From Fragum whitleyi (taxonomy: Eukaryota; Mollusca; Bivalvia; Cardiida; Cardiidae), in contig OX411548.1 of NCBI GenBank assembly GCA_948146395.1, positions 65,119,020-65,183,019 on the forward strand: a stretch of DNA of 64,000 bases, given 5' to 3'. Below, piece after piece: positions 44,243 through 55,741 of this stretch (position 1 is the stretch's first letter; each line of letters starts with the position of its first letter). Both the position numbers and the translations under genes were made by a program. The notes below the pieces were generated by a model. It was given only the letters and a program-made list of their open reading frames with translations. It made no database searches and had not been told where the DNA came from.

Positions 44243-45100
44243 TTAAGAATTATTTAATTGACCCCTTTTCTCGTGCCATGTATTATTTCAAATTCAGCTT
44301 CATTATCCGCACGTATAAAACAAGTAGAACTACGGAATTATGACAGGAATTGGAAGTTCCAATCAATTTATCAATTCAATAACGTTTTTAACTAATTAAA
44401 GTTCACACTCGCCGAGCACCGCCAATTATTTTATCTAGCTGGAAAATTGATTTTAACATTTATCCTCCTGAATTTAAATATGATTCAAACGAATCGCCAA
44501 ATTTTGGGATATTTAAACCAGTCTTGCATTATGTTTTCCCAGATTGATCAAATAGAAAGCGTCGTTGTAGACTGAGACCAGACTGCACAATTGTGCAGGC
44601 TGTTCAAAGACTATATTGAGTCCAAAGGTTTTGTGTATTGGAGAAATAATTTCGTGAACATAAGACGAAGGGTTTATTGAACCTTCGAACAAAAAAGTTC
44701 GACAGTATTTGTTTCTCGTTAATTAGGAAGATGTAATGCATGTTAATACGATTTTCGAATGATTCAAAGCGTAGTGTTCACGTTTCATTATGACTAGAAT
44801 TCATTTTAAATCTAGAGAGAAATATCTTTCTCAAAATTTTCGTGCTTTCCATTATATAATGCACATGTACATGTATATATATGAAAAATAGAAAAAAATA
44901 TATAATATTTTCAATTTCGAAACAATGATAGGTTTTCATATCTTTTTATTCTACTTGATGAGTAATCAAGCACGTCACAAACGTTTGCGAAACTGTTAAC
45001 AAAATGATATACCACTTTATTGCACCATTTTGAAACGTTCGTGAACGTTCAATCATCATGAACGCATGTCGAACGAAAATCTTAAGTACCATTAAGAATC

Positions 45101-45550
45101 CCCTTTATCTCAAAAATAATATTGCCAAAATAATAAAGCAACTAAATGTTGCAATCGACAAAGAAGTTCCACCCCAAAATTCCCGAAACAATGGAAAGTG
45201 GTTTGTATCTTATTGAATTCATCTCTAAGAAACCACTTCCCCACATCATTTCTTTCCAATTCAACTGGCCGAATGTGACAATATTTTCCCGATCGAGAAA
45301 AAATGGATTGGGATATTATGTCTTTTTAAAAATAATTATTTACAAAAAAGGCAAACAACTCTGCTTAGAACGATAGTAAGAACACATATACCACATGCGA
45401 TTGTTTCATTTTTAGACTTTTGTCAAAAAGGTTATATATCGAGGCCGTATGCATGACAAACTCGTGTATTTGGCTATTCTAAACGGTTGTTACTACAAAT
45501 TCTTGACTCGTCGAAGAAGACCAATACCATGTTACTTGTTCTATTAAACC
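45101..45550. other. Intergenic DNA, no feature recognised
   Basis: A 76-codon frame (45146-45376) has no recognised motif and is not called. Confidence 0.4.
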
Positions 45551-45795
45551 TGGGGCCCGTTTTACTAAACTTCTTACGAAAAAATTGATCGTAAGTCAAA
45601 ATCACAAATCGTACCTGGTGTTTTCATTCATTGTTAGATTCTGCGTTGCAATATCTCATCGGAATCGTCTTTAAGAGACGATTCCAATGAGATGGTGCAT
45701 GGCAGAATTCCATATTTAATTACTTATCTAGAAGCAACTTTGATTTTTGACTTACGCGTAAAATGATCGTAAGATGTTTAGTAAAACGGGCCCCA
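45551..45795. repeat. MITE with perfect TGGGGCCCGTTTTACTAAAC terminal repeats
   Basis: 245 bp. The outermost 20 bases are exact inverted copies, and the similarity continues into CTTACGA / TCGTAAGA. A second, internal hairpin ATCTCATCGGAATCGTCT / AGACGATTCCAATGAGAT lies at about 45653-45691. No obvious target duplication was seen. Confidence 0.85.
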
Positions 45796-47050
45796 GTTCC
45801 CGTTTTCAAAATTTAAGACCTGTACAGATTCAAATCAGTTGTGGATAACATGAAATTATGAGTACCAATTTACAGCAAACCATCTTACTTCATATATAAA
45901 ATAAATATTGGCTAAAAATTGAAGGCAATTCGTTTTTTTTCATAACATTTTCCGATTTCACGCACTTGCTTCTTTTCCAAAAATATTTTCTCATTATAAG
46001 ATAACAGAAACTATTTAGAACACATAATATGCGGGAAATGGTAAAATTATTGCATACAAAAGTATATTGTATGCGTTTGGTTTAAAAATGGTAAGATTTA
46101 TAAATCTATAACGCTTAATAATATACGCTTTTGAAATATGTTTCTTTATATTGTTTTGTGTGCTTTAAAGCTGCTATTTCACATATTGGGAAAATGTGAT
46201 TTTTGAAAATTTTCGTAAAATCAATTGGAAGCTACGACCTCATCATGTTGAAGCCTTTAAAATAATAAGATTTAATCTGGAAATGCATGGAAAGAAAAAC
46301 CGATTTTCCTGAAGTTAGCGAAAATCATTCTGAAAAATAAAGCAACTTCTAACGCATAAAAATATTCTTCAATATGAGCAAACTATTTACGCATGTGCAT
46401 TCCGCATGTTTGTCTTATTCAATCAAAGATTAAGGTAAAAATATTTGACAGCTGGAAACTTCATATCAATACGAGCAAAAATGAAAGATTATTCATGGAA
46501 AGCAATGATCTTGTAATTTATAGACTCGAAATTAATAGACTGGTTCCCTTACTGATCTTGTCGCTTCAAAAAAATAAGTTACAAAATTGTTGAAATATGT
46601 CGTTTTAAGTGCCAATGCCCTCGGGCCATTCTTAATCCCCTAAAAACACACATTTCCTGATCTAAGAACAAGTTTTGTACTTTTTCTATGAAAATCTGTG
46701 AAAGAGCAGCTTTAATATTCTGGAGAATGCTAAATGTCAAAACGCTTTCCTAAATATTAATTTCGATTTATTCTATTAGACTCCTTATCTAATCTGGCCG
46801 GGTGCAGTTATTCCCAAATATAAACAAATGATTCAATTCAAAACAATAATGATATATATGAATGATGTCAATGACTTTTGTGCGTTTCTAAATATCCAAA
46901 AGTCATTCCTGCAATGTCGGTTTGACATTTTTAATTAAAGGTTACCTATATTTTCTTTGTCAACAATCATTTTAAATATTTATCATGCAGATGATAATTA
47001 AAAAGCTTGCCTAGTCAATACCTTTCTGTTCTGGTAGGATTGTTTGTAAA
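45796..47050. other. Intergenic DNA, no feature recognised
   Basis: AT-rich; nothing with coding or repeat support. Confidence 0.45.
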
Positions 47051-47220
47051 TGTGACCCGTCACGCGAAAAAGGGCCATCTGATCTTGAATTATTATTGTA
47101 CTTTCCTATTTGTGTATTTCCGCAATCCGCCCTTTGATTGACCCATGCTATATCTAATCTTTTTCCAAATAATTGATTTTCTAAATTTCCAGGTGGCCCC
47201 TTTTCTCGTGACGGAACAGA
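47051..47220. repeat. MITE with CGCGAAA..CCATCTG terminal repeats, copy 2
   Basis: Starts TGTGACCCGTCACGCGAAAA. Its end is the complement of TCTGTTCCGTCACGAGAAAA followed by GGGGCCACCTGG. The interior is related to 10764-10987 in inverse orientation. 170 bp. Confidence 0.65.
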
Positions 47221-47599
47221 AATGTTTGTATTCCGATCTAAGTCTTCACACCTTTGACATTTTTGCAAAGGAGAAAGGGTTTTAATACGTCATAAGATGA
47301 CAGAAATCATTCAAAAAGAAGCAAATTATTTTACGTCGGCAATTTCCGTAAGTTGAGCGTTTTAAGAAAATACTCACGAGGCGGGGTCATTGCATAAGCA
47401 TATTTTCCGGGTTATTTATGATGGACTTTTTTGGTTTAAAAATATTTTCCATAGAGGTAAATAATGAGTCAAAATAAGCATCGGGTCACAATATGTTGTA
47501 GAAATAGGGTCAAAAATTCACTGATAGATAAAAAGTTTTATGTCAGTGTTTTGTCTTCAGTGCATACATGACATTTTTGCAATAGCAAATGGATTAATT

Positions 47600-49510
47600 A
47601 AATACTTCAAATGATCACAAATCTAATTCCAACAGAGGCAAACCAGGCGTTCAGCATGTTGGATATATGGCTAATATTCATTGATATAGTTTTGTGCTGG
47701 TACGATTCTTATTTATTATGCAATGTAGCCTGTCCTGACCTGATATCACTTGTCTGGAAACATAGAATGATATCAGACAGTCTATTTTGGGAATAAATTT
47801 GCATATCCTTTCGCCGAATTTCTTTGATTTTTAAGGGTTTCTTATAATTTGGTGCTGAAAAATGATTGCATGATAAATTGAATAGTATAAAAAGGTTCTT
47901 AAATGATCGATGTTATTTGGTATAGGTTGCGATAAATTATCATGACTCGACAAAGCCTCGTCTAGATAAATTCTCCCAACCTCGACCCGATTAATATGAT
48001 ATTCCAAGACACTAGCATATAGTTCTCTATTTAGAATGTCCAAGGTCTGATCTTGGATTATTTGACATTTAACAATTATAGCTCAATTTAACGGTTAACA
48101 AATTCAAAACATCAGGAACAAATTCTTCAAAAAAAGGTCAAGTAGGCTCACAGCACGTTGGAAATAAAGGGCAAGGATTCATTACAGTTAGTTACATCAT
48201 GAAATTGGCATTCATCTCAATCAAAACCATTCTAAACCGATCACTCAGCGATCCATTCATTCATTCTAAACACTCACTCAAACCATTCATAAACGCTCAA
48301 AACCCATTGTAAAATAAAGAATCAACAACGTCAATCAAAATAAATTTTTGATGAAGAAAAATCAAGATTTCACTTACATAATTCAAATTGTTATCGTCTG
48401 ATAGGTTGTTGAAGAAATATAAAAACATGTTTGAATCTCTTCATTCCAGGGAGGTAATTTATATCACTAATTTTGTTCATCCTGAACAAAATTTGCGATT
48501 TAGGATTATCTCCCATTAAATTTACTCACAGCTCGCTCCTTACACTCATTTCATTCCTAAAACATTCCAATATCATTCACCTTGTTGATTTCACGATGTT
48601 CTTAACTGTACTTCAAAACATCACAAACAAACCATTCAAAAGAAGTCAAGCAGGCTCACAGCACGTTGGAGATATAGGGCTAGGATTTATTTACATGTAT
48701 GCAGTGCTGCGCTGGTGTAATAGTAATAATGATTGAAAATTTCGCAGCCTGATCTCTGTCTGTACTGTAAAATTGCGTATTTAAACAACGGGGAAAGTAT
48801 TTAATACATAAAGAGATCACAAACAAATCATTCCAATGGAAGAAAAGCAGGTTCTCAGCATTGCGGAGATAAAGGGCCAATATTCACTGATATAGTGCCG
48901 TGATGGTGTAATCGTGAAAATGATTATAGCTTTTGTAGTCTGATCTTAATCTACACTTTACCTCAGACATTTTTACAATAAGACAATGGTTTAATACTTC
49001 AAAAGATCTAAGAAATCGTTCCAATAGAAGCAAAGCAGGCGCTCAGCATGTTGGAGATATAGGGCCAATATTCACTGATATAGTGTCGTGCTGGTGTAAC
49101 CGTAATAATGATTTAAACTTATACAGTCTGATCTTTATCTCACTTTATGCTCTGCACCTTAAAAGTATAAAAGTGCTATGTTCTTCAAGAGAACAACAAC
49201 AACAAATAAAATAGAATAAAAAAATAATTAAAAAAATCGAATAAAAGCAAAACAAGCACTCATAATATTGGCGATGAAGAGCAAATATTCACTCAAATAG
49301 TAACGTGTTGGCGTGATTATAACATAAACTGCTGCAGTCTGCTCTTTGTCTACACTGTTGGCTTGACATTTTTCTTATAGGTTAAGGATTAAATACTTCA
49401 AGAGATCACAAAAATCGTTCCAATAGAAGCATAGCAGGCGCTCAGCATGTTGGAAATATAGGGCCAATATTCACTGATATAGTGTCGTGCTGGTGTGATT
49501 ATAATATAAA
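47600..49510 (+). repeat. Satellite-like array, ~190-bp unit
   Basis: The unit core (CCAATAGAAGCAAAGCAGGC, GCTCAGCATGTTGGAGATAT, AGGGCCAATATTCACTGATA, GTGTCGTGCTGGTGT) recurs with variation near 47630, 48140, 48645, 48835, 49020, 49240 and 49420. Spacing is ~180-220 bp in the right-hand part. A MITE-1 (48185-48608) and a palindrome (about 47930-47990, GACTCGACAAAGCCTCG tip) interrupt the left-hand copies. Confidence 0.75.
48185..48608 (-). repeat. MITE-1 copy, complete and inverted
   Basis: 424 bp. Starts CAGTTAGTTACATCATG after TA (48183-48184) and ends TTTCACGATGTTCTTAACTG before TA. The core GTTCATCCTGAAC lies within the GGGAGGTAA...TTATCTCCC pair. It is one of the best full-length copies and interrupts a satellite unit. 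Confidence 0.85.
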
Positions 49511-49550
49511 TATCCTCAGCGTCGTTATGCCATTCACTCGATAATAGACA

Positions 49551-49647
49551 ATGATGAACGGACAGGATGTCGGACGCTCTGTGAGGGGAACTTTGTGTTT
49601 AATCGCTTTTGTTATTCTTGGAAATGTTGGGATGCTGATTCGAGCAG
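49551..49647 (+). CDS. Candidate first coding exon: signal peptide of a small secreted protein
   Basis: ATGATGAAC opens a 32-codon stretch with Arg residues, then a hydrophobic core (TLCLIAFVILGNVGML), then IRAG, which has the shape of a signal peptide. It ends GCAG|GTAAGC, a strong splice donor in phase 1. The phase-1 acceptor exon at 55742-55881 would join in frame to give a 78-residue protein. No transcript evidence and no family match is known to me. Chance occurrence in repeat-rich DNA is a real alternative, and exons in between could exist. Confidence 0.25.
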
Positions 49648-49827
49648 GTAAGCTTTTTTTTATTTGTTGTTGGTTTGATTTGTTGTAAAACACCTGTTGA
49701 AAAAGGTGCGCGCATGTAATGCTAATTGCGATTAGTTCATTTCATTGATATTATTTATGAAGCAATTTATTTGATTTACATCTCGAGTGCTTAACTATTG
49801 ATAATGCCTTTTCAGTTAATTTTGATC

Positions 49828-50045
49828 GAGCGACCACGTTTATTAAGCGACCATTAACTCAATAACCTCATTGAGACGATTCTGATGAGTGTTTACAAAA
49901 ACAGGATTATTGAGAAATTCTAGAATATTAAACATATTCCAAAAAAGTTATGTTTCCTATTTGTAAACAAATCTTGTACTAAGCGACCATTTTCTTAAAC
50001 GACCGCTTTTGGTGGTACCGTAAGTGGTCGCTTAATACAAGTATT
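49828..50045. repeat. Decayed element with GCGACCA inverted repeats
   Basis: GAGCGACCACGTTTATTAAG and AAGCGACCATTAACTC on the left face GGTCGCTTAATACAAG on the right, with further AAGCGACCATTTTCTTAAAC inside. It resembles motifs in the 1601-2105 repeats. No target duplication could be fixed. Confidence 0.45.
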
Positions 50046-50221
50046 GCTGTATTTCTATAGGCACTTATGATCGTTAGTTTCACTGACCCCTAGATGTATG
50101 ATTTTGTATCCATGTAATTTTTTCGCCATTCAAAGCAAATGCTGCATTAAGGTTAACATCGTGGAATAATTCGATAAATGTAAATGTAATTTAAATCGTT
50201 TTGATCTATTTCGAATCTTTT

Positions 50222-50350
50222 TTTTTTTAAAGATTTCTGGGCGATTTTGAATGGTTTGAATAAGTGTTTAGGAATGAACGATGGAAAGGAGCGCTGAGCG
50301 ATCGATTGAGAATGTTTTTGATCGAGGTGAATGTCAACTTTACGATATAA
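50222..50350 (+). repeat. MITE-1 right half
   Basis: TTGAATGGTTTGAATAAGTG, GGAGCGCTGAGCGATCGATT and GAGGTGAATGTCAACTTTAC. The left half is absent. Confidence 0.6.
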
Positions 50351-51014
50351 CTAATATTCGGATACAACATCGAATCGGAACTACAATTAGTTAATAGGGT
50401 ATATTTTGTCATGAGCCTCTTTGGATTGAACCCACAGTTTAATAACCTGTTGGATCAAACGAACTAAAACTTATTCTGCAGCCAGGTTATATCTATTTCT
50501 TTATGCTATTTGGATTAAGTACCAGTTCTTTGTCCCTTTATGAAATTTAAACATGTCTCTCAATGAAGAAACAACTTGATGAATAAAAACTAAAATTGAG
50601 CAATAGCAGGATTGGTGCATGGTTAATAATTATACAATTTAAACTGCATAATTAGTTATACCGTTTTGTGATTTGCTTTTTTGCTTCATGGAGATAACGC
50701 TCAAATAATAAATTTAATAAAATGTCAATTCCTGTATGAACACTTTTCGTTTTGTTTTGGTTAAGTATTCTAACGCGGGTGTACATCTGTCTGTTTGTCT
50801 GTCCGTCTCTTTCTTTCTCTCTTTCTCTCGTTCCGACCTCTTTTCTTTTATTCCATATATTTTTTTCATCTTTCAACCTGGCCACTTATCTTTTACATTG
50901 TGAATATACTATTTACTTCATGCTTCATGTTTATTTTATGTATATTTTGATCTGTTTGTTTTTAATGTAAAAAATCTTCAGTAACGTGGATGAATTAAAG
51001 AAAATATACATATA
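50351..51014. other. Intergenic DNA with a TCTT/TCTG low-complexity patch
   Basis: 50786-50832 is a CT-rich simple repeat. Frames on both strands across it are compositional artefacts. Confidence 0.5.
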
Positions 51015-51447
51015 CAATTAGTTACATCGTGAAATTAATATTAAAACTAAACCATAACCATTCTTAACCGCTCATTCAGCGCCCCATTCATTCATTCTTA
51101 ACACTCACTCAAACCATTCAAAAACACTCATACCCATTGAAAATTATAGAATTAACAACGTTATTTTGAAATAAATTTTGAATAAGAAAAATCGCGATTT
51201 CACTGACATAGTTCAAATTGTTAGCGTCTCATGGGATCTTGAAAAAATAGGAAGCTCTTTTTAGAAAGTTATCCATTTTTTTATTAGATGGGGGTAATCA
51301 ATATTGCTCATTTCTTCGCTCATCATGAACAAAATGTGCGATATAGAATAAAATCCCTTTAATTTTACTCAAAACTCGTTCCGCAAACACTCATTCAATT
51401 TCACTTCGAAATCAATCACCTTGTCAATTTTACGATGTTGTTAACTG
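51015..51447 (-). repeat. MITE-1 copy, complete and inverted
   Basis: 433 bp. Starts CAATTAGTTACATCGTG after TA and ends TTTTACGATGTTGTTAACTG before TA. Block order is as in 48185-48608. Confidence 0.8.
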
Positions 51448-53133
51448 TATATATTTATGTATATATACAATTAACAATAACGTGAAAATATATATGGTAT
51501 GGAATTAATGAAAGTTTGAGACTTGTGTTACATTAAATGTAATCACATTTCTTTTTTGTGCCATCTTTATAAAAAACGAAGAAAAAACGAGTTATTTGTA
51601 GTGTGATAGGTTTTTAGGTTTAATAACCTTCATGAAAGCAGATTTTTTTCAAAGCTTTAGTTTAAACAACATATAGGAAACGTGCTATTCATCTGCACAT
51701 TTTGAAAAATATATGTTGAATTAAGTGCGGCTTGGCGTATGGTTTTCTAAATCACAAAATATGCACTCGCTAATATGAAGTATGGAAATCTTAAATTGTA
51801 AAATATTGATCGGCGATCGTCTCTCCCATTACCTGATTACAATTCAATTACTTGGATTAGGCTTGTATATCACAAAAATTATACAAGATCTAGGGCTATG
51901 TCATTTAATTAGCGCTAACAATTTGCAAAATTTTTCAAATTCACAATCTATTTGAACAAATACCGATCTTTTCTGTGTTTACTATGTAAGATCTTTACAT
52001 ACGCGGACCCAATCGACACCCCTCTGGGGGGTCATTTCATATTCATTGGGAAATTCAATCAAAGTTGGACGAATTTCGGAAAACGAACCCCCAGATTTTT
52101 GTAGGGCGTCAACAAAAAAGAGTCCCAAGGCTCAATAGTAAGAATCATAAAAGTCCTCTCTTACGGTTGCTTATTCGGAACATCACTCGGCCATTTCCGT
52201 AATCTGCAACAGACCTCGGATGTATGTAAGGCGGATTGGTAAAATCGTGCATTTTGTTACGCGGAAACAGTGTAAGAAAAACTAGCACTGTAAATTTATA
52301 TCTATTACAGTAAATAACGAGTAAAAAATCTTTTTTTTTTTTGAGAATGACGAATCATTCTCAAAAATTAAGATTTTCAGCCGTTATTAAAGAATCTAAA
52401 GATATTTATATTAGGATACGATGGTTTCACGTCAGTAATTTAAAACGAGTAGCGTTGGCGACGTCGAATGTTTTCACTCACAGTTTCGAGGGCTAACGCC
52501 ATTTTAACTGACGTCATCGACTTTTTTCAAGGTTTTCCCGTAATTTTTAAAAAATGATCCGTCTATGTACATCCGAGGTTGATCGTGAGCTTGGCCGAGT
52601 GGTGTTCCGAATGACGGTTTCCGTGTCCCCTCTCAATTGAAGACTATTTCGCTTCAGCTCCCTTTATGTTTTTTTGCAAATATCGAAATATTCTCTGGTT
52701 TAAAACAGTCTTCACTTCTTTTCTAAGGATGATTTCAAAAGGGTCCCGCGGACTTACATCGGATAGTTTTTAGAGTACTGGCAGTCTCAGACTTGCAAAA
52801 TCTGAATCCCTTTAAGCCCTGTCGTAATTTGTAGGGAACTACCTTTACAGCAATCCACTATTTCTTATGTCGATTTTCGCTATTTTATGAATTCGAATCT
52901 TTGACATTGATAACTTTATTGTTTAAGTGGTCGAAGGATTCTCCAGTTCATGGGAAATTGAGAAGTCTGTACTTTCCTTCCAAAACTTTACAAAAGAATA
53001 TTTTGAGGCTTATTCGAGAAACAAGATAATTGATAGGTTTAGAAAGTGCTTGTCTTTTCTGATATGACATTATCCAGTGCTTTAGGGCCTTTCTCTCTTA
53101 AAGAGGGTGGTTATACGAGTAGAAGTATGCATA
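51448..53133. other. Intergenic DNA with a palindrome (52313-52388)
   Basis: AATAACG...TGAGAATGA / TCATTCTCA...CGTTATT forms a 76-bp fold-back with a T-run in one arm. A TGACGTCA lies at 52509-52516. No gene is recognised. Confidence 0.45.
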
Positions 53134-53578
53134 AACGGTTAAAAACATCGTGAAATTGACAAGATGAATGAATTCGGAATGATTTTGGAATGGAATTAAA
53201 AAGAGCGGGTGGACCGAGTTTTGTGTGAAATTAATTGTAGGTAATCCAATATTGCAAATTTTGTTCAGGATGAACAAAATTAGCGATATTAATTACCACT
53301 CTTTAATAGAATATACATAAAAGTTCTTAAATAGCTTCCTATTTCTTCAACAACCTATCAGACGTTTACAATTTAAACTATGTCAGTGAAATTGCGATTT
53401 TTTCTAGCCTTATTTATTTTGAATGGAGTTGTTGATTGTATTTTTTTTCAGAGCTTTTGGAGCATTTTTGAATTGTTTGAGTGAATGTTTGGAATGAATG
53501 AAAGGATCGCTGAGCGAGTGATTTGGAATGGTTTTGCTCGAGATAAGATAAATGTCAATCTCAAAATGTTGTTAAATG
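53134..53578 (+). repeat. MITE-1 copy, complete
   Basis: 445 bp. Starts ACGGTTAAAAACATCGTG and ends CTCAAAATGTTGTTAAATG before TA. Core GTTCAGGATGAAC. The internal CAGTGAAATTGCGATTTTTT and the right half are intact, so this copy shows the standard family structure. Confidence 0.8.
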
Positions 53579-53954
53579 TATACGGTTATTTGAATCCAAT
53601 TAGTGTTTCAGTTTTACAAAAGCAATAAATAAGAGAGTAATATTAAAGTTAGGAGAATGTAACGAAGGCTTTTGTTTTAACAAAAGAAAATGCAAAGTTA
53701 AAGCTAGAAACGAGATAAATGAAAAGCGAACCGTCAAACGAATAAGGACCATTTTGGTACTCGGAAAAAATATTAAAAAAAATGGATCCAACGGGGGAAA
53801 ACCGGTAGTCGTAATTCAAAAAATCAATTATGTAGGAGATAAGAATGAGCGTTCTAGATTATGAAAATACACAGAAAGAAAAGAACCCAGACTCGCGCAG
53901 TCTAACAAAGGTCGACAGTTTTTGCATTTCCTATGCAGTCCGTTTAGGTTTGTG
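53579..53954. other. Intergenic DNA, no feature recognised
   Basis: Purine-rich on the plus strand (53640-53800) without a supported gene. Confidence 0.4.
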
Positions 53955-54335
53955 GTGAAAGTGACTGTCGTTCCAATCAAAAACATCCTAAATCGTTCAA
54001 TCAGTACTCAATTCATTCATTCCAAACACTCACTCAAACCATTCAAAAACAAAACTGATCAAATTACCAACCACATTAGATATAAAAAATCGGCAGAAAA
54101 ATCGACGAGTTCACTGGAATAATTGGATATTATGAATAAGTAAAGACATAGAAAGCTACTCATAGAACTTGTATGCACATTCCATTAAAGGGAGGTAATG
54201 CATCTTGAACAAAATTAGCAATATTGGATTATCTCCCTTTGATTGCACTCAAGACACACTCCACACAATCATTCAATTTCATTCCAAAATTATTCCAAAA
54301 ACATTCATCTTGTCAATTTCACGATGTTATGACTG
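53955..54335 (-). repeat. MITE-1 copy, inverted
   Basis: Inverted right half (CAATCAGTACTCAATTCATT), then GGGAGGTAA...TATCTCCC with part of the core palindrome deleted. It ends TTTCACGATGTTATGACTG before TA. Confidence 0.7.
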
Positions 54336-54340
54336 TATGA

Positions 54341-54558
54341 CGGGTCACGTGTGTTAAGAAATGCTTGTCTTTTCTTAAATGACATTTTCGTGTATTTTTG
54401 TGGCATTTTAAAGATTGAGAAAATGCATTTGCGTGCTGTTGCATTATTGTTATTAATTCTGGACATGTTTTTGTAAATCAGGGCGGCATTTTAAGACTTT
54501 TGTCATTGATGTTATGGAGAAGAGAGGATTTTAGAAATCGGGGAAAAAACAGCCATGC
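54341..54558 (+). repeat. Copy 1 of a ~200-bp repeat adjoining a palindrome
   Basis: GAAATGCTTGTCTTTTCTTA, GTATTTTTGTGGCATTTTAA and GTTATTAATTCTGGACATGT match 56650-56800. A shorter match occurs at 53036-53080. Confidence 0.6.
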
Positions 54559-54676
54559 GTTCAAGATCAGCAAACGGTGCAAACAGTTTTCCAATTTTAT
54601 CCCGCTTTGCACGAGCACCTGCGTGCAAAGCGGAGTAAAATTGGAAAACTGTTTGCACCGTTTGGTGATCCTGAAC
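54559..54676. repeat. 118-bp near-perfect palindrome
   Basis: Arms of ~50 bases: GTTCAAGATCA...CAAACGGTGCAAACAGTTTT against AAAACTGTTTGCACCGTTTG...TGATCCTGAAC, with a CGCTTTGCACG / CGTGCAAAGCG stem around AGCACCT. Only a handful of mismatches. A decayed relative is at about 56930-57015. Confidence 0.9.
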
Positions 54677-55242
54677 ACAGAGTACATTAAGATGGTTCTT
54701 AAAGAAAATCCTTAATGAAACTGATCTATTAACATTTATGCACCTAAATATTTGTCAAAAATATCTAAATAGTTAGACAGTGAAATCGGCCAAGTTCAGA
54801 TGTTTTATTAATTATCTATTTATAAATAAATTTAGCTGATCGAAATAAATTTCATTTAAGGTTTATGTAAAGAGTTTTTGATCCAAATTTAATGCTAGCT
54901 CTATTTACAAAAAAAAAGTTTGTCCAGCTAAACAATTTATCAATCTGAAGCTGTAGATGAGCACAACATTAAAGGCCCCATCTCATAACAGAACAGCGAA
55001 ACCATTATGGAAAAGGAATATTTTGTTTAAAAGCAACAAATTCATTACGGTTGGATAAAATTGCCCAAATTTGATCAGAATGTAGACAAATGTTCCTAAT
55101 AGGTATTACTTTAACCTTAAATATAAAAGTCAGTCAGTTGTAGCGGTACCTGGGCAGTCCCGAAAGGCTCTTTTGAAACAATTAGCTTCCATTTACTTTG
55201 TCAACATACATGTCAAAGCGGCTAAGTCTGTTTCTAGAATAG
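54677..55242. other. Intergenic DNA, no feature recognised
   Basis: Nothing supported. Confidence 0.4.
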
Positions 55243-55363
55243 ATGTTAGGTATGGTGCAACATCACACCATAATATTGTGAAGTACTTTCTGCGATTTAT
55301 TTCAAATTATTTTTTTTTGAGTTCTTGTCAATTTATGTTGTGATAGCACACCATACATAACAT
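55243..55363. repeat. 121-bp fold-back element
   Basis: ATGTTAGGTATGGTG at the left and CACCATACATAACAT at the right pair with one mismatch, and pairing continues partly inward (ATCACAC / TGTGAT). Non-coding. Confidence 0.7.
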
Positions 55364-55741
55364 AGATCTACACGTTTACAAAATTGGAATTACGTATATG
55401 ATTATGATATATGAGTTTACACAATTAGTCAAAATAATTTGCTTGCATTACAACGTTTTGGACCCGAGTTTTATACCAACGGTTGTGTTAGTACCTGCTT
55501 AGTGCTTTTGACAGTACCTTGTTAAAATATGAGCCAAGTTTATCCACCAGTCATGCAGTTGCTTGTTCTGTACAATATGACCTTTTCTAACATGTTTTTG
55601 CTATACTACTATAGCTAGGACAGTCCTATGTTGCTATATATATTATATATAATATACCTTGACATACGCTTTTTCCTTGCAAATGAAATGCCCTAAATGT
55701 GGGTCTCAAACACTTTACTTCAACCTTAATTTCGTTTTCAG
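55364..55741. other. Intergenic DNA; would be intronic under the two-exon model
   Basis: A (TA)n patch at 55636-55660 and a pyrimidine-rich stretch leading to the acceptor CAG at 55739-55741. Confidence 0.4.

Larger units (their letters stand above)
39884..45100 (+). repeat. Block C of the tandem triplication
   Basis: Starts at a point equivalent to 19860 in block A (TTTGAGATATGACGTCAGTT) and runs collinearly to about 45100 (equivalent to 26110). Relative to A it has lost ~630 bp (junction near 41700) and the left ~1.4 kb. It has gained several insertions and a minisatellite expansion. Confidence 0.8.
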
